From Paludibacter sp. (GTDB lineage Bacteria > Bacteroidota > Bacteroidia > Bacteroidales > Paludibacteraceae), in assembly GCA_028710895.1 (NCBI GenBank), contig JAQTTH010000007.1, forward strand, positions 163,794 to 227,793: a stretch of DNA of 64,000 nt, written 5' to 3'. Position numbers and translations under genes: made by a program. Under the pieces are notes generated by a model. The model saw nothing but the letters and a program-made list of their open reading frames with translations, searched no databases and was not told the DNA's origin. This document shows, one piece after another, positions 54,301 to 64,000 of the stretch. Each line of letters begins with the position of its first letter. The first letter of the stretch is position 1.

Positions 54301-55593
54301 TCCTTTCATCACGTACTCTAAAATGTCCCAGATTACCGGGTCCTTGCGATCAACGATTTTTTTCGCTGACTTAACCGTTTTCACGATACCACGCTCAATC
54401 AATTTGCGGATAACAAACGGTTTATAAAGTTCGGCAGCCATGTCTTTTGGCAAACCGCATTCGTGCATTTTTAATTCTGGTCCAACGACGATTACCGAAC
54501 GAGCCGAATAATCCACACGTTTACCCAATAAGTTTTGACGGAAACGACCTTGTTTACCTTTCAACGAATCGGAAAGTGATTTCAACGGACGGTTAGCGTC
54601 AGTTTTGACGGCACTCGATTTACGTGAATTGTCGAACAATGAATCCACAGCTTCCTGAAGCATACGCTTTTCGTTACGTAGAATTACTTCCGGTGCTTTG
54701 ATTTCGATCAAGCGTTTCAGACGGTTGTTACGGATAATAACGCGACGGTACAAATCGTTCAAATCGGAAGTAGCAAAACGGCCACCATCCAATGGAACTA
54801 ACGGACGCAATTCAGGTGGAATAACTGGAACGATTTTTACAATCATCCATTCCGGTTTGTTGCGTAAACGAGATGCACGGAACGATTCTACGATTTGCAG
54901 ACGTTTCAATGCTTCGTTTTTACGTTGTTGAGAGGTATCGGTGTTTGCTTTGTGACGTAGGTCGTACGACAAAGCATCCAAATCAAGACGGTTCAATAAA
55001 TCGTAGATAGCGTCTGCACCCATTTTTGCAATGAACTTATTTGGGTCAGTATCTTCCAGCAATTGGTTTTCGCGTGGAAGAGCTTCTAAGATATCAAGAT
55101 ATTCATCTTCGGAAAGCAATTCGCCAAGGGCGATGTTTTCTCCGTTTTCAAGAATACCACCTTGAATGATAACGTATTTTTCGTAATAAATAATTGAATC
55201 CAGTTTTTTTGTTGGCATACCCAACAGGTAACCGATTTTGTTCGGTAACGAGCGGAAATACCAGATGTGAGCAACAGGCACAACCAACTGGATGTGTCCC
55301 ATACGTTCACGACGTACTTTTTTCTCGGTCACTTCCACGCCACAACGGTCGCAGACAATGCCTTTGTAACGGATGCGTTTGTATTTTCCGCAATGACATT
55401 CAAAATCCTTGGTAGGACCAAAAATGCGCTCGCAGAACAGACCATCGCGTTCGGGTTTATAGGTGCGATAATTAATGGTTTCCGGTTTCAAAACCTCACC
55501 ACTAGACAGTTTCAAAATTTCCTCAGGTGATGCAAGACCAATAGAGATTTTATTGAAACTACTCTTTACCTTATTATCATGTTTAAAAGCCAT
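51301..55593 (-). CDS. rpoC: DNA-directed RNA polymerase subunit beta'
   Basis: The largest catalytic subunit of RNA polymerase, 1430 residues, the usual Bacteroidota size. The N-terminal zinc site [20 protein letters not shown] is visible, as is the catalytic magnesium motif [12 protein letters not shown]. The second zinc site lies in [20 protein letters not shown], followed by [20 protein letters not shown] of the trigger-loop region. It is the last gene of the cluster and ends at a bidirectional terminator. It lies 132 bases downstream of rpoB. Confidence 0.99.
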   Translation of the reverse strand: MAFKHDNKVKSSFNKISIGLASPEEILKLSSGEVLKPETINYRTYKPERDGLFCERIFGPTKDFECHCGKYKRIRYKGIVCDRCGVEVTEKKVRRERMGHIQLVVPVAHIWYFRSLPNKIGYLLGMPTKKLDSIIYYEKYVIIQGGILENGENIALGELLSEDEYLDILEALPRENQLLEDTDPNKFIAKMGADAIYDLLNRLDLDALSYDLRHKANTDTSQQRKNEALKRLQIVESFRASRLRNKPEWMIVKIVPVIPPELRPLVPLDGGRFATSDLNDLYRRVIIRNNRLKRLIEIKAPEVILRNEKRMLQEAVDSLFDNSRKSSAVKTDANRPLKSLSDSLKGKQGRFRQNLLGKRVDYSARSVIVVGPELKMHECGLPKDMAAELYKPFVIRKLIERGIVKTVKSAKKIVDRKDPVIWDILEYVMKGHPVLLNRAPTLHRLGIQAFQPKMIEGKAIQLHPLSCTAFNADFDGDQMAVHLPLGNEAVLEAQMLMLASHNILNPANGAPITVPSQDMVLGLYYITKPRPGALGEGLIFYSPEEAEIALNEKKVALHAPIKVKTKDLNAEGELVDTMIETTVGRILFNKCVPTQVGYINELLSKKSLRDIIGNVIEICGVARTAQFLDDIKDLGYSMAFKGGLSFNLGDVIIPPEKEILVKEGNAEVEEILNNYNMGFITFNERYNQIIDTWTHVNSKLSNILMKQLSTDNQGFNSVYMMLDSGARGSKEQIRQLSGMRGLMAKPQKSGAEGGQIIENPILSNFKEGLSVLEYFISTHGARKGLADTALKTADAGYLTRRLVDVSQDVIINEEDCGTLRGLIATEMKNNEEVVSSLYERILGRVSVHDIQNPLTGELIVSSGNQITESLAKKIQESPIERVEIRSVLTCESKKGVCAKCYGRNLATGKMVHQGEAVGVIAAQSIGEPGTQLTLRTFHVGGVASNVGAESKIVLRYDGRLEFDELRTVEAIDDNGAHQVVVSRLAEMRVVDVNTGIALTTQNIPYGSKLYVREGDLSTKGTVACEWDPFNAVIISETEGKIEFEDVDEGVTFKTETDDATGLREKIIIESKDKTKVPSAHIVSKDGSILRTYNLPVGAHLVLDNGDKIRTGQMLVKIPRAVGKAGDITGGLPRVTELFEARNPSNPAVVAEIDGEVTFGKIKRGNRELSVTSKTGEIKKYMIPLSRQILVQENDFVRAGTPLSDGATTPSDILLIKGPTAVQDYIVNEVQDVYRLQGVKINDKHFEVIVRQMMRKVEILEQGDTRFLEKQIVDKHEFMEENDRIWGKKVILDAGDSATLKPGQIITPRKLRDENSMLKRRDMKIVETRDAIAATSNQILQGITRAALQTNSFMSAASFQETTKVLNDAAINGKVDRLEGLKENVICGHLIPAGTGQRDFDKIVVYSRDEYDKKVDARRNVLDIEEKGTEE

Positions 55594-55725
55594 AACTTTT
55601 TTTTGATTTACAATTTACAATCAATAATTTACCGCTCGGCTAAGCCGCTTGGTTTACCAAGAATTGGTAGATTTTAGTTGAGAAACAAGTAATTCCGGAA
55701 CCTCTTTCAAAGTTCCGGATACTTT

Positions 55726-58700
55726 CTATTCTAAACTGATGCTTAAACCTAATCCACGAAGTTCGTGCAACAATACGTTGAGCGACTCAGGAATTCCCGG
55801 TGTTGGCATTGGATCACCTTTTACAATTGCTTCGTAGGTGCGGGCACGACCCATAACATCATCCGATTTTACTGTCAGAATTTCTTGCAAAATATGAGCA
55901 GCACCAAATGCTTCAAGTGCCCAAACCTCCATTTCTCCAAAACGTTGACCCCCGAATTGTGCTTTACCACCAAGAGGCTGTTGTGTAATAAGTGAGTATG
56001 GTCCGATAGAACGTGCGTGCATTTTATCTTCAACCATGTGACCCAACTTCAACATATAAATCACCCCTACAGTAGCTGTTTGGTCGAAGCGTTCGCCAGT
56101 TCCACCATCATACAAATATGTTTTACCATAATTTGGTACACCGGCTTTGTCAGTCCATGCATTCAGATCATCCAAACTTGCACCGTCGAAAATTGGAGTT
56201 GCAAAACGCAACCCTAATTCTTTTCCGGCCCAACCAAGTACAGTTTCGAAAATCTGTCCAAGGTTCATACGCGAAGGTACACCAAGTGGGTTCAATACTA
56301 TGTCAACCGGAGTTCCATCTTCAAGGAACGGCATATCTTCCTGACGAACGATACGCGATACGATACCTTTGTTACCGTGACGACCAGCCATTTTATCACC
56401 AACACGGATTTTACGTTTTTTGGCAATATAAACTTTAGCTATTTGAACGATACCGTTTGGTAGCTCATCTCCAATTGTAATATTGAATTTTTGACGTTTA
56501 ATCTGAGCATCCAATTCCTTGTGTTTTCTCAGATAGTTCATTATCAATTGTTTTACCAATTCGTTTTTATGCGAGTCGGTAGTCCATTTGCTTAATTGAA
56601 CAGCAGTATAATCGATTTCACGCAGACGTTCTGCAGTGAATTTGCTATTACGCGAAATAACATCAGTTCCTAAGAAATCTTTTACGCCGGCTGAAGTTTT
56701 ATCTCCAATCATTGCCATTAATTTATCAACTAATGTGTTACGTAAAATGGTTGCCTGGTTTTCAAATTCTTCATCCAGTTTTGGAAGAACAGCTTTGTCG
56801 GCCAGTTTCGATTTCCGGTTCTTTTGTGCTTTTGAGAACAGACGTTTACCAATTACAACACCCGATAATGATGGAGTTGCTTTCAATGAAGCATCTTTTA
56901 CATCACCTGCTTTGTCACCAAAGATGGCGCGTAACAGTTTTTCTTCAGGTGAAGGATCTGATTCTCCTTTCGGAGTAATTTTACCGATAATGATATCGCC
57001 CGGTTCGATGCGTGCACCGATACGGATAATACCGTTTTCGTCCAAATCTTTGGTGGCTTCTTCGCTTACATTTGGTATATCAGAAGTAAATTCTTCGATA
57101 CCACGTTTTGTTTCGCGAACGTCCAGCAATTGCTCAACAACGTGGATGGATGTGAAGACATCTTCACGTACAACACGTTCGTTAATTACAATCGCATCCT
57201 CAAAGTTATAACCTTTCCATGGCATGAATGCCACTTTCAGGTTTTTACCAATTGCCAATTCACCATTTTGAGTTGCATAACCTTCAGTCATAATTTGACC
57301 ATTAGTTACTTTGTCACCTTTTTTTACGAGTGGACGTAAGTCGATAGTCGTATTTTGGTTGGTTTTTTGGAATTTTGGTAATTTATATTCTTTTACTGCC
57401 GTGTCGAAGCTTACAAATTCTTCTTCTTCTGAGCGGTCGTAACGAATTTTAATACAAGTTGCATCAACAAATTCAACGATACCTTCACCTTCGGCTGTAA
57501 CCTGAGTGCGTGAATCCTGAATCAATTGAGCTTCGATACCGGTACCAACAATAGGAGCTTCGCAACGCAACAAAGGCACTGCCTGGCGCATCATGTTCGA
57601 TCCCATCAACGCACGGTTCGCATCATCATGTTCCAGGAACGGAATCAAGGCAGCTGCAATGGAAGCAATCTGCGATGGTGAAACGTCCATTAAGTTCACT
57701 TCTGATGGTGGAACTACAGGGAAGTCGGCACCTTTACGCGATTTTACCTTATTACGGATAAATTCACCTTTTTCGTTCAATGGAGCATTTCCCTGACCAA
57801 TGATCAGTTCTTCTTCTTCTTCAGCTGTGAAGTACTCGATACCATTTTCCGAAATATCAACTACCGAATCAGTTACCTTGCGGTAAGGAGTTTCGATAAA
57901 TCCAAGTTCATTGATTTTGGCATAAATACACAATGAAGAAATAAGACCAATGTTTGGACCTTCAGGAGTTTCAATCGGACACAAACGACCGTAGTGCGTA
58001 TAGTGAACGTCACGAACCTCGAAACCAGCACGCTCACGCGACAAACCGCCAGGCCCGAGGGCTGACATACGACGTTTGTGAGTTATCTCAGCCAATGGAT
58101 TTTGTTGATCCATAAATTGAGAAAGAGCATTTGTTCCAAAGAACGAATTGATTACTGAAGATATACTTTTAGCGTTGATCAAATCGATAGGAGTGAAGAC
58201 TTCGTTATCGCGAACGTTCATACGCTCACGAATGGTACGAGCCATACGGGAAAGTCCTACACCGAATTGATTGTATAATTGTTCGCCAACTGTACGTACA
58301 CGACGGTTGCTCAAGTGGTCAATATCATCAACATCTGCTTTGGAGTTAATCAACTCAATCAGGTATTTGATGATTTCAATAATATCTTCTTTCGTTAATA
58401 CTTTGATATCACCACTGGTAGTGAGGTTCAATTTCCGGTTAATACGGAAACGGCCCACATCACCTAAATCGTAACGTTTTTCAGAGAAGAACAGGTTGTT
58501 GATAACCTCACGGGCAGTTGAATCATCAGCTGGTACAGCATTACGTAATTGACGATAGATGTAAAGTACCGCTTCTTTTTCCGAGTTGCTCGGATCTTTC
58601 TGAAGTGTATTATAAATGATGGCATAATCGTTTTGATTAGCATCAGCTTTGTGCAATAGAATGTTTTGAGTTCCTGCTTCAAGTATCAAATCGATGTGAC

Positions 58701-59538
58701 TGTTTTCAAGCACAGTTTCACGGTCGATAATTACTTCGTTACGCTCAATGGTAACAACTTCACCGGTATCCTCATCAACAAAGTCTTCCACCCATGTTTT
58801 CAATACACGGGCAGCCAGTTTTTGTCCGATGGCTTTTTTCAAACTTGTCTTGTTTACTTTAATTTCTTCAGCAAGGTTGAAAATTTCCAGGATATCTTTA
58901 TCGCTTTCGAAACCAATGGCACGAAGCAAGGTGGTAACAGGAAGTTTTTTCTTACGGTCGATATATGCGTACATCACATTGTTGATGTCGGTAGCAAATT
59001 CAATCCATGATCCGCGGAAAGGAATAATACGCGCAGAATAAAGCTTGGTACCATTGGCGTGGGTGCTTTGACCAAAGAATACACCGGGTGAACGGTGAAG
59101 CTGTGATACAATAACACGTTCGGCTCCATTGATAACAAACGTTCCTTTAGCTGTCATATAAGGGATAGGTCCCAAATAAACATCTTGAATCACCGTATCA
59201 AAATCTTCGTGATCAGGATCGGTGCAATATAATTTTAGTTTTGCTTTAAGCGGTACACTATATGTCAGGCCGCGTTCAATACACTCATCAATCGAATAAC
59301 GTGGAGGGTCAACGTAGTAATCAAGAAATTCGAGGATGAAATTATTTCGGGTATCAGCAATAGGAAAGTTTTCGGAAAAAACCTTATACAAACCTTCTGA
59401 TTTTCTTTTTTCTGGAGCAGTGTCCATTTGAAAAAAGTCCTGGAAAGATTTTAATTGTACTTCCAAAAAATCAGGATAATCTAACTGATTTTTAATTGAA
59501 GCAAAATTTATTCTTTGAGATTTTGTTAATGACGACAT
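55726..59538 (-). CDS. rpoB: DNA-directed RNA polymerase subunit beta
   Basis: The second large polymerase subunit, 1270 residues from ATG 59538. A TTG two codons upstream is in frame, but [16 protein letters not shown] fits other Bacteroidota starts. The rifampicin region reads [20 protein letters not shown] then [20 protein letters not shown]. The residues equivalent to E. coli D516, H526 and S531 are unchanged, so no classical resistance substitution is seen. The C-terminal end is [15 protein letters not shown]. rplL lies upstream with a terminator-like hairpin in the gap. Confidence 0.99.
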   Translation of the reverse strand: MSSLTKSQRINFASIKNQLDYPDFLEVQLKSFQDFFQMDTAPEKRKSEGLYKVFSENFPIADTRNNFILEFLDYYVDPPRYSIDECIERGLTYSVPLKAKLKLYCTDPDHEDFDTVIQDVYLGPIPYMTAKGTFVINGAERVIVSQLHRSPGVFFGQSTHANGTKLYSARIIPFRGSWIEFATDINNVMYAYIDRKKKLPVTTLLRAIGFESDKDILEIFNLAEEIKVNKTSLKKAIGQKLAARVLKTWVEDFVDEDTGEVVTIERNEVIIDRETVLENSHIDLILEAGTQNILLHKADANQNDYAIIYNTLQKDPSNSEKEAVLYIYRQLRNAVPADDSTAREVINNLFFSEKRYDLGDVGRFRINRKLNLTTSGDIKVLTKEDIIEIIKYLIELINSKADVDDIDHLSNRRVRTVGEQLYNQFGVGLSRMARTIRERMNVRDNEVFTPIDLINAKSISSVINSFFGTNALSQFMDQQNPLAEITHKRRMSALGPGGLSRERAGFEVRDVHYTHYGRLCPIETPEGPNIGLISSLCIYAKINELGFIETPYRKVTDSVVDISENGIEYFTAEEEEELIIGQGNAPLNEKGEFIRNKVKSRKGADFPVVPPSEVNLMDVSPSQIASIAAALIPFLEHDDANRALMGSNMMRQAVPLLRCEAPIVGTGIEAQLIQDSRTQVTAEGEGIVEFVDATCIKIRYDRSEEEEFVSFDTAVKEYKLPKFQKTNQNTTIDLRPLVKKGDKVTNGQIMTEGYATQNGELAIGKNLKVAFMPWKGYNFEDAIVINERVVREDVFTSIHVVEQLLDVRETKRGIEEFTSDIPNVSEEATKDLDENGIIRIGARIEPGDIIIGKITPKGESDPSPEEKLLRAIFGDKAGDVKDASLKATPSLSGVVIGKRLFSKAQKNRKSKLADKAVLPKLDEEFENQATILRNTLVDKLMAMIGDKTSAGVKDFLGTDVISRNSKFTAERLREIDYTAVQLSKWTTDSHKNELVKQLIMNYLRKHKELDAQIKRQKFNITIGDELPNGIVQIAKVYIAKKRKIRVGDKMAGRHGNKGIVSRIVRQEDMPFLEDGTPVDIVLNPLGVPSRMNLGQIFETVLGWAGKELGLRFATPIFDGASLDDLNAWTDKAGVPNYGKTYLYDGGTGERFDQTATVGVIYMLKLGHMVEDKMHARSIGPYSLITQQPLGGKAQFGGQRFGEMEVWALEAFGAAHILQEILTVKSDDVMGRARTYEAIVKGDPMPTPGIPESLNVLLHELRGLGLSISLE

Positions 59539-59587
59539 TTTCAAAGAGGTTATTTGGATGCGGTGAACTCAATTATTTTATAGACAG

Positions 59588-59627
59588 AAAAAGGTTTAGA
59601 ATCCCTCAGTGAGAGGGAATCTAAACC
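59588..59627 (-). promoter_or_regulatory. Terminator-like attenuator between rplL and rpoB
   Basis: On the minus strand GGTTTAGA-x-TCCCTC pairs with GAGGGA-x-TCTAAACC (59593-59627; 8 and 6 bp around one A-A mismatch), followed by a T-run (complement of 59588-59592). A smaller hairpin ACCTGA/TCAGGT precedes it near 59632-59647. It should reduce transcription into rpoB relative to the ribosomal genes. Confidence 0.7.
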
Positions 59628-59650
59628 AAAGACCTGATATTCAGGTTTTA

Positions 59651-60025
59651 TTATTTAAGTTCAACTTCAGCGCCGCCTTCTTCAAGTGCTTTTTTCAAGG
59701 CTTCTGCTTCGTCTTTTGATGCACCTTCTTTAATTGCAGAAGGAGCTGCATCTACTAAATCTTTAGCTTCTTTCAAGCCAAGACCAGTCAATTCTTTTAC
59801 TAATTTTACGATCGCTAATTTATTAGCACCGGCTGCTTTCAATACTACATCGAAAGATGTTTTTTCTTCTGCTACTTCAGCAGCAGCTGCAGGACCTGCA
59901 GCAACAGCAACAGCTGCAGCAGCTGGTTCAATACCATACTCATCTTTCAAAATTGTAGCTAACTCATTTACTTCTTTAACTGTTAAGTTAACCAATTGTT
60001 CTGCAAAAGCTTTCAAATCTGCCAT
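59651..60025 (-). CDS. rplL: 50S ribosomal protein L7/L12
   Basis: The stalk protein that recruits translation factors, 124 residues. The N-terminal dimerisation domain contains [20 protein letters not shown]. An Ala/Val-rich hinge follows, then the C-terminal domain ([38 protein letters not shown]). It lies 44 bases after rplJ. A hairpin attenuator separates it from rpoB. Confidence 0.98.
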   Translation of the reverse strand: MADLKAFAEQLVNLTVKEVNELATILKDEYGIEPAAAAVAVAAGPAAAAEVAEEKTSFDVVLKAAGANKLAIVKLVKELTGLGLKEAKDLVDAAPSAIKEGASKDEAEALKKALEEGGAEVELK

Positions 60026-60069
60026 TTTACTTATTTTTTATGTTTTGTTTTTTTTATTTATACGATAAA

Positions 60070-60597
60070 TTATCTTTCCGACAATGTTTTCAACACGCCG
60101 TGGATAGTAGAACCTCCTGATTGGAGTGCGGATACAACGTTCTTAGCAGGCGATTGCAGCAAGGCAATAACATCGGCAATAAGTTCGTTTTTGCTCTTCA
60201 CGTGGATCAAAGCTTCCAGGTTGTTTTCGCCAATATAGAAACTTTCTTCAACATAAGCAGCTTTCAGAATAGGTTTCTTAAGCTTGTTGCTTTTTTGTTT
60301 GCTGAAGTCACTGATTAATTTCGCTGGCACATTTGCTGTGTTCGAAAGTAATACTGAAGTTTCACCCTTGAGCGTACCATAAAGTTCGCTGAAATCTACT
60401 GATGAGTTATCAAGTGCTTTTTGGAGCAAAGTATTTTTTACAACTACAAGTTTTACATTTTCTTTGTAGCATACTCTTCTTAATTCAGTTGTTTGAGCAG
60501 CGTTTAAACCACCTATGTCAGCTAAATAGAAATGAGCGTACTCGCCAAGAGTAGTCTCCAGTTGTTTTATAATAGCGCTTTTATCTTCCTTTTTCAT
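60070..60597 (-). CDS. rplJ: 50S ribosomal protein L10
   Basis: L10 anchors the L7/L12 stalk to the ribosome. The protein has 175 residues with the N-terminal rRNA-binding domain (YLADIGGLNAAQTTELRRVC, VVVKNTLLQKALDN) and a C-terminal helix that carries L7/L12 dimers. It starts 12 bases after the rplA stop, too close for a long independent leader in between. Confidence 0.97.
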   Translation of the reverse strand: MKKEDKSAIIKQLETTLGEYAHFYLADIGGLNAAQTTELRRVCYKENVKLVVVKNTLLQKALDNSSVDFSELYGTLKGETSVLLSNTANVPAKLISDFSKQKSNKLKKPILKAAYVEESFYIGENNLEALIHVKSKNELIADVIALLQSPAKNVVSALQSGGSTIHGVLKTLSER

Positions 60598-60609
60598 AAA
60601 CTTTTAATT

Positions 60610-61305
60610 TTATTCTTCAATTGATTTGGGTTCAATCTTAATACCCATACTCATTGTGCTTGAAAGATAAATGCTCTTTACATAAGTACCTTTAGCGGCT
60701 GTGGGTTTCAGTTTCATCAAAGTAGAAACAAATTCTTTGGCATTTTGAACCAACATTTCAGGAGTAAAAGATACTTTTCCTACTGAAGTATGTACAATAC
60801 CATATTTATCAACTTTAAAGTCGATTTTCCCTTGTTTTACTTCTTTTACAGCTTTTCCAACTTCGTTGGTTACCGTACCGCTTTTAGGGTTTGGCATTAA
60901 ACCACGAGGGCCTAAAACACGTCCTAAAGCACCCAATTTACCCATGATAGCAGGTTGTGTGATGATAACATCAACATCTGTCCAACCACCTTTGATTTTT
61001 TCGATATATTCATCGAGACCAACATAGTCAGCTCCGGCTTCTTTAGCCGCTGCTTCCTGGTCGGGAGTACATAATGCAAGAACCTTTACTTGTTTTCCGG
61101 TTCCGTTTGGCAACGACACAACGCCGCGAACCATCTGGTTAGCTTTACGTGGGTCAACACCTAAGCGTACATCAATATCTACAGAAGCATCAAACTTCGC
61201 TGTGGTAATTTCTTTTACCAAGGCTGCAGCTTCTTTTAGTGAATAGGTTTTTCCTGCTTCAATTTTTTCTAAAGCTAACCTTTGATTTTTTGTCAGTTTA
61301 CTCAT
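60610..61305 (-). CDS. rplA: 50S ribosomal protein L1
   Basis: L1 forms the mobile L1 stalk, binds 23S rRNA, and in many bacteria represses its own operon. The protein has 231 residues with family segments [37 protein letters not shown] text (here [20 protein letters not shown]) and [20 protein letters not shown]. It lies 17 bases after rplK. Confidence 0.98.
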   Translation of the reverse strand: MSKLTKNQRLALEKIEAGKTYSLKEAAALVKEITTAKFDASVDIDVRLGVDPRKANQMVRGVVSLPNGTGKQVKVLALCTPDQEAAAKEAGADYVGLDEYIEKIKGGWTDVDVIITQPAIMGKLGALGRVLGPRGLMPNPKSGTVTNEVGKAVKEVKQGKIDFKVDKYGIVHTSVGKVSFTPEMLVQNAKEFVSTLMKLKPTAAKGTYVKSIYLSSTMSMGIKIEPKSIEE

Positions 61306-61322
61306 TTTAATTGAAGTGTTAA

Positions 61323-61766
61323 TTAATTCTTACTTGGAAATGTACCTTTTACGGTAATACCCATACTTCTTGCTGTACCGGCAACCATTCTCATAGCTGC
61401 GTCTAATTCGAAACAATTCAAATCGACCATTTTGTCCGAAGCAATAGCCTGAACCTGATCCCAGGTAATTTCAGCTACTTTCTTACGGTTAGGCTCTGCC
61501 GATCCGCTTTTCAATTTTGTTACTTCTAACAATTGAATTGCAACAGGAGGAGTCTTTACAACGAAGTCGAAAGATTTGTCAGTATAATAGGTGATGACTG
61601 CGGGTAAAATTTTGCCCGGTTTGTCTTGGGTTCTGGCATTAAATTGTTTGCAAAACTCCATAATATTGATCCCTTTAGAACCCAATGCAGGTCCTACCGG
61701 GGGAGATGGGTTTGCAGCCCCTCCTTTAATCTGTAATTTAATAAGTCCAGCAATCTCTTTAGCCAT
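61323..61766 (-). CDS. rplK: 50S ribosomal protein L11
   Basis: L11 is part of the GTPase-associated centre and the target region for thiostrepton-like antibiotics. The protein has 147 residues, starting with [20 protein letters not shown] and [16 protein letters not shown], and ending with the rRNA-binding domain ([18 protein letters not shown]). It lies 54 bases after nusG. Confidence 0.98.
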   Translation of the reverse strand: MAKEIAGLIKLQIKGGAANPSPPVGPALGSKGINIMEFCKQFNARTQDKPGKILPAVITYYTDKSFDFVVKTPPVAIQLLEVTKLKSGSAEPNRKKVAEITWDQVQAIASDKMVDLNCFELDAAMRMVAGTARSMGITVKGTFPSKN

Positions 61767-61820
61767 AATTATTTTATTTTTGATGTTTAGCTGGAGAAAT
61801 TAGTTTGTAACAGGAACTAA

Positions 61821-62384
61821 CTACTCCTTTTCTACTTGTGTGAAGGCTAGTTCGAGCGGAGTTTTCCGTCCGAAAATCATAACCATAACTTTGAGTTTCT
61901 TTTTCTCAGAGTTTACTTCCTCAATTAAGCCGCTGAATCCGCTGAAAGGTCCGAAGATCACTTTCACGTTTTCGCCAACATAGAAAGGCGTTAGCATTTC
62001 TTCTGCTGTTTCCTGTAGTTCATCAACAGAACCTAAAATCCGATTCACTTCCGAAGGACGAATAGGAGTAGGGACATTGTTTTTTTCACCAAGGAATCCG
62101 ATAACGTTTGGAGTGTTACGTAGGCGATGAGGAATTTCTCCAATCAAATAGGCTTCTATTAAAACATATCCCGGCATGCAACTACGTTCTTTTGTAATTT
62201 TTTTGCCGTTACGAATCTGATAAACTTTCTCAGTAGGGATTAAAACCTGAGCAACATATTGGCCAAGATCCGAATTTTTGATTTCTGCATCAATATATTC
62301 TTTAACCTTGGTTTCTTTACCGCTAATAGCACGCATTACGTACCATTTAAAATTTGTTGACTCAGACACTTTATTGACCTCCAT
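61821..62384 (-). CDS. nusG: Transcription termination/antitermination protein NusG
   Basis: NusG binds RNA polymerase and links transcription with Rho and the ribosome. The protein has 187 residues. The N-terminal NGN domain contains KWYVMRAISGKETKVKEYID and SCMPGYVLIEAY, and the C-terminal KOW domain has VKVIFGPFSGFSGLIEEVNS. The start is ATG 62384, 8 bases after secE. The short N-terminal extension before FKWYV is typical of the phylum. Confidence 0.97.
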   Translation of the reverse strand: MEVNKVSESTNFKWYVMRAISGKETKVKEYIDAEIKNSDLGQYVAQVLIPTEKVYQIRNGKKITKERSCMPGYVLIEAYLIGEIPHRLRNTPNVIGFLGEKNNVPTPIRPSEVNRILGSVDELQETAEEMLTPFYVGENVKVIFGPFSGFSGLIEEVNSEKKKLKVMVMIFGRKTPLELAFTQVEKE

Positions 62385-62392
62385 TGATTAAA

Positions 62393-62584
62393 TTAAGACA
62401 GTAGTCCGTAAATATTTTTCATAATAGATTCAAAACCTAAATCCATAAGCCATACTAATAATGCAAGAATGATGGAAGCAATCAATACCACTACTGCACT
62501 GTTAGTAAGTTCTGACCATGATGGCCAGGATACTTTCTGAACTAGTTCTGAATACGACTCTTTGATATAGTTAATTATCTTCAT
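62393..62584 (-). CDS. secE: Preprotein translocase subunit SecE
   Basis: A small subunit of the SecYEG protein-export channel, 63 residues from ATG 62584. The amphipathic helix YIKESYSELVQKVSWPSWSE is followed by one membrane span (SAVVVLIASIILALLVWLMD). The reading frame stays open further upstream, but that part lies within the tRNA-Trp gene and is not coding. It is followed by nusG, the usual order. Confidence 0.96.
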   Translation of the reverse strand: MKIINYIKESYSELVQKVSWPSWSELTNSAVVVLIASIILALLVWLMDLGFESIMKNIYGLLS

Positions 62585-62600
62585 ATATAAATAGAATTTG

Positions 62601-62673
62601 CACGGGCAGAGAGGCTCGAACTCCCGACACCTGGTTTTGGAGACCAGTGCTCTACCAACTGAGCTACGCCCGT
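62601..62673 (-). tRNA. tRNA-Trp (anticodon CCA)
   Basis: On the minus strand a full cloverleaf can be folded in 73 bases. The acceptor stem is ACGGGCG/TGCCCGT with discriminator G; the D stem is GCTC/GAGC. The anticodon stem is CTGGT/ACCAG with loop CTCCAAA, giving anticodon CCA; the T stem is GGGAG/CTCTC with loop TTCGAGC. CCA is not encoded. Its position between tuf and secE is common in bacteria. Confidence 0.96.
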
Positions 62674-62678
62674 ATATT

Positions 62679-62708
62679 AAGCCGTTTCGCGTTTCCACGA
62701 AACGGCTT
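62679..62708 (-). other. Hairpin between tuf and tRNA-Trp
   Basis: An 11-bp perfect stem AAGCCGTTTCG/CGAAACGGCTT (62679-62689 with 62698-62708) with an 8-base loop. In the direction of transcription it is followed by TTAATAT, not a clear T-run. It is therefore more likely an RNA processing or partial termination site before the tRNA than a strong terminator. Confidence 0.55.
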
Positions 62709-62783
62709 TTTGTTTTGAAAAACTTCTTGTATCCATTTCATCCTTACTACTCGCCTAAGGGGAGGTTGGGAATGACCTTGGAA

Positions 62784-63971
62784 TTAGTCAAGAAGTTCTG
62801 TGATTTGTCCTGAACCTACTGTACGTCCACCTTCACGGATAGCGAAACGTAAACCTACGTTACAAGCTACTGGATAGATCAATGTTACAGTTAATTCCAA
62901 GTTGTCACCTGGCATTACCATTTCAGTTCCTTCTGGCAAAGTAATTTCACCAGTTACGTCCAATGTACGGATGTAGAACTGTGGACGGTAACGATTGTGG
63001 AATGGAGTGTGACGTCCACCTTCTTCTTTTTTCAAGATATAAGCAGCAGCTTTGAATGAAGTATGAGGTGTTACTTTTCCCGGGTGGGTAATAACCATAC
63101 CACGTTTGATAGCTTCTTTGTCGATACCACGAAGTAATAAACCTACGTTATCACCAGCCTGACCTTCGTCAAGAATCTTACGGAACATTTCAACACCAGT
63201 TACAACTGATTTTTGAGCTCCCTGACCAAGACCAATGATTTGAACTTCTTCACCTGTTTTGATAATACCTGTTTCGATACGACCTGTAGCAACTGTACCA
63301 CGACCTGTGATAGAGAATACATCTTCAACTGGCATCAAGAAAGGTTTGTCAATTGCACGTGGAGGTAATTCAATCCAGGTATCAACTGCATCCATCAATT
63401 CCATAATTTTGTCTTCCCATTCTGGAACACCATTCAATCCACCTAAAGCAGATCCCTGGATAACCGGAGTGTTGTCGCCGTCGAATTCATAGAATGAAAG
63501 CAATTCACGCATTTCCATTTCTACAAGTTCCAACATTTCTGGATCATCAACCATGTCACATTTGTTCATGAAGATAACCAAGCGAGGTACGTTTACCTGA
63601 CGAGCTAAAAGGATGTGTTCGCGTGTTTGTGGCATAGGACCATCAGTTGCAGCAACTACAATGATAGCACCATCCATTTGAGCAGCACCTGTTACCATGT
63701 TCTTAACGTAGTCAGCGTGACCCGGACAGTCTACGTGTGCGTAGTGACGGTTAGCTGTTTGGTATTCTACGTGTGCAGTGTTAATAGTAATACCACGTTC
63801 TTTTTCTTCTGGTGCATTATCGATTGAATCGAAAGAACGCATTTCAGAAAGACCTCTTTTTGCAAGTACCATAGTAATTGCAGCGGTCAAGGTTGTTTTA
63901 CCGTGGTCAACGTGTCCAATGGTACCAACGTTAACGTGGGGTTTTGACCTGTCAAATTTTTCTTTTGCCAT
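62784..63971 (-). CDS. tuf: Translation elongation factor Tu
   Basis: EF-Tu delivers aminoacyl-tRNA to the ribosome. The protein has 395 residues. The GTPase domain has G1 [10 protein letters not shown]3 DCPGH, G4 NKCD and G5 SALGG. Domains 2 and 3 follow ([40 protein letters not shown]; ending [17 protein letters not shown]). The start is ATG 63971, 29 bases from the window end, so its promoter lies outside. It begins the cluster that runs through tRNA-Trp and secE to rpoC. Confidence 0.99.
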   Translation of the reverse strand: MAKEKFDRSKPHVNVGTIGHVDHGKTTLTAAITMVLAKRGLSEMRSFDSIDNAPEEKERGITINTAHVEYQTANRHYAHVDCPGHADYVKNMVTGAAQMDGAIIVVAATDGPMPQTREHILLARQVNVPRLVIFMNKCDMVDDPEMLELVEMEMRELLSFYEFDGDNTPVIQGSALGGLNGVPEWEDKIMELMDAVDTWIELPPRAIDKPFLMPVEDVFSITGRGTVATGRIETGIIKTGEEVQIIGLGQGAQKSVVTGVEMFRKILDEGQAGDNVGLLLRGIDKEAIKRGMVITHPGKVTPHTSFKAAAYILKKEEGGRHTPFHNRYRPQFYIRTLDVTGEITLPEGTEMVMPGDNLELTVTLIYPVACNVGLRFAIREGGRTVGSGQITELLD

Positions 63972-64000
63972 AACTCAAAGATTATTTAATAATTAATTTA

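Noticed and set aside
57000..58150. Rifampicin-resistance mutation in rpoB
   Set aside because: The key positions equivalent to D516, H526 and S531 are the sensitive-type residues.
62585..62698. N-terminal extension of secE
   Set aside because: The extra codons lie inside the tRNA-Trp gene; SecE starts at 62584 with its normal sequence.

Overview
The window is a chromosomal segment of a Bacteroidota bacterium, most likely order Bacteroidales. The evidence is the recurring -7 promoter box TAnnTTTG, the serC-serA pair, an RprX/RprY-type two-component pair, DUF5686 and lipoprotein families typical of the phylum, and RpoB, RpoC and EF-Tu sequences of Bacteroidetes type. I cannot name the species. 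Base composition is moderately AT-rich, and one island (about 16.98-21.17 kb) is clearly more AT-rich.

Layout. 1-9 kb is core metabolism: mutS (truncated by the window edge), serC and serA (serine synthesis), a DUF3943-like protein, a long acyl-CoA dehydrogenase, a lipoprotein and fabI. 9-14.3 kb is a six-gene minus-strand operon led by an ECF sigma factor. It runs through a beta-barrel protein with an anti-sigma-like N-terminus, a lipoprotein, a serpin lipoprotein, an LVIVD propeller lipoprotein and a BACON-like lipoprotein. 14.3-15.9 kb has no gene I can support; it holds a MITE-like nested palindrome, an array of 18 exact-length 21-bp repeats and another inverted repeat. 15.9-16.6 kb encodes an unknown helical protein.

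16.98-21.17 kb is an AT-rich defence-like island. It has a zinc-ribbon protein, a DUF3644 protein with a HEPN RNase motif and a conserved small protein, followed by a Dam-family adenine methyltransferase and a PD-(D/E)XK restriction enzyme candidate. This is the best candidate for a poorly described system. 21.3-30.1 kb returns to chromosomal genes: an S9 peptidase, a methyltransferase, rprX/rprY, mutL and a mannose-1-phosphate guanylyltransferase.

30.6-39 kb is the Kdp potassium system. kdpE is on the plus strand and converges on a minus-strand operon of a small membrane protein, kdpF (43 residues), kdpA, kdpB, kdpC and kdpD. 39.6-43.3 kb has a CDP-alcohol phosphatidyltransferase-like protein, a GtrA protein and a DUF5686 outer-membrane protein. 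43.6-51.2 kb is a complete RND efflux operon (TolC-like, membrane fusion protein, pump) followed by a LytS/LytTR pair. 51.3-64 kb is the conserved minus-strand transcription/translation cluster tuf, tRNA-Trp, secE, nusG, rplK, rplA, rplJ, rplL, rpoB, rpoC, with a terminator-like attenuator between rplL and rpoB.

Most operon ends carry good intrinsic terminators. Several families of short palindromic repeats sit in intergenic gaps. No CRISPR array, rRNA, intact insertion sequence or replication origin was seen.
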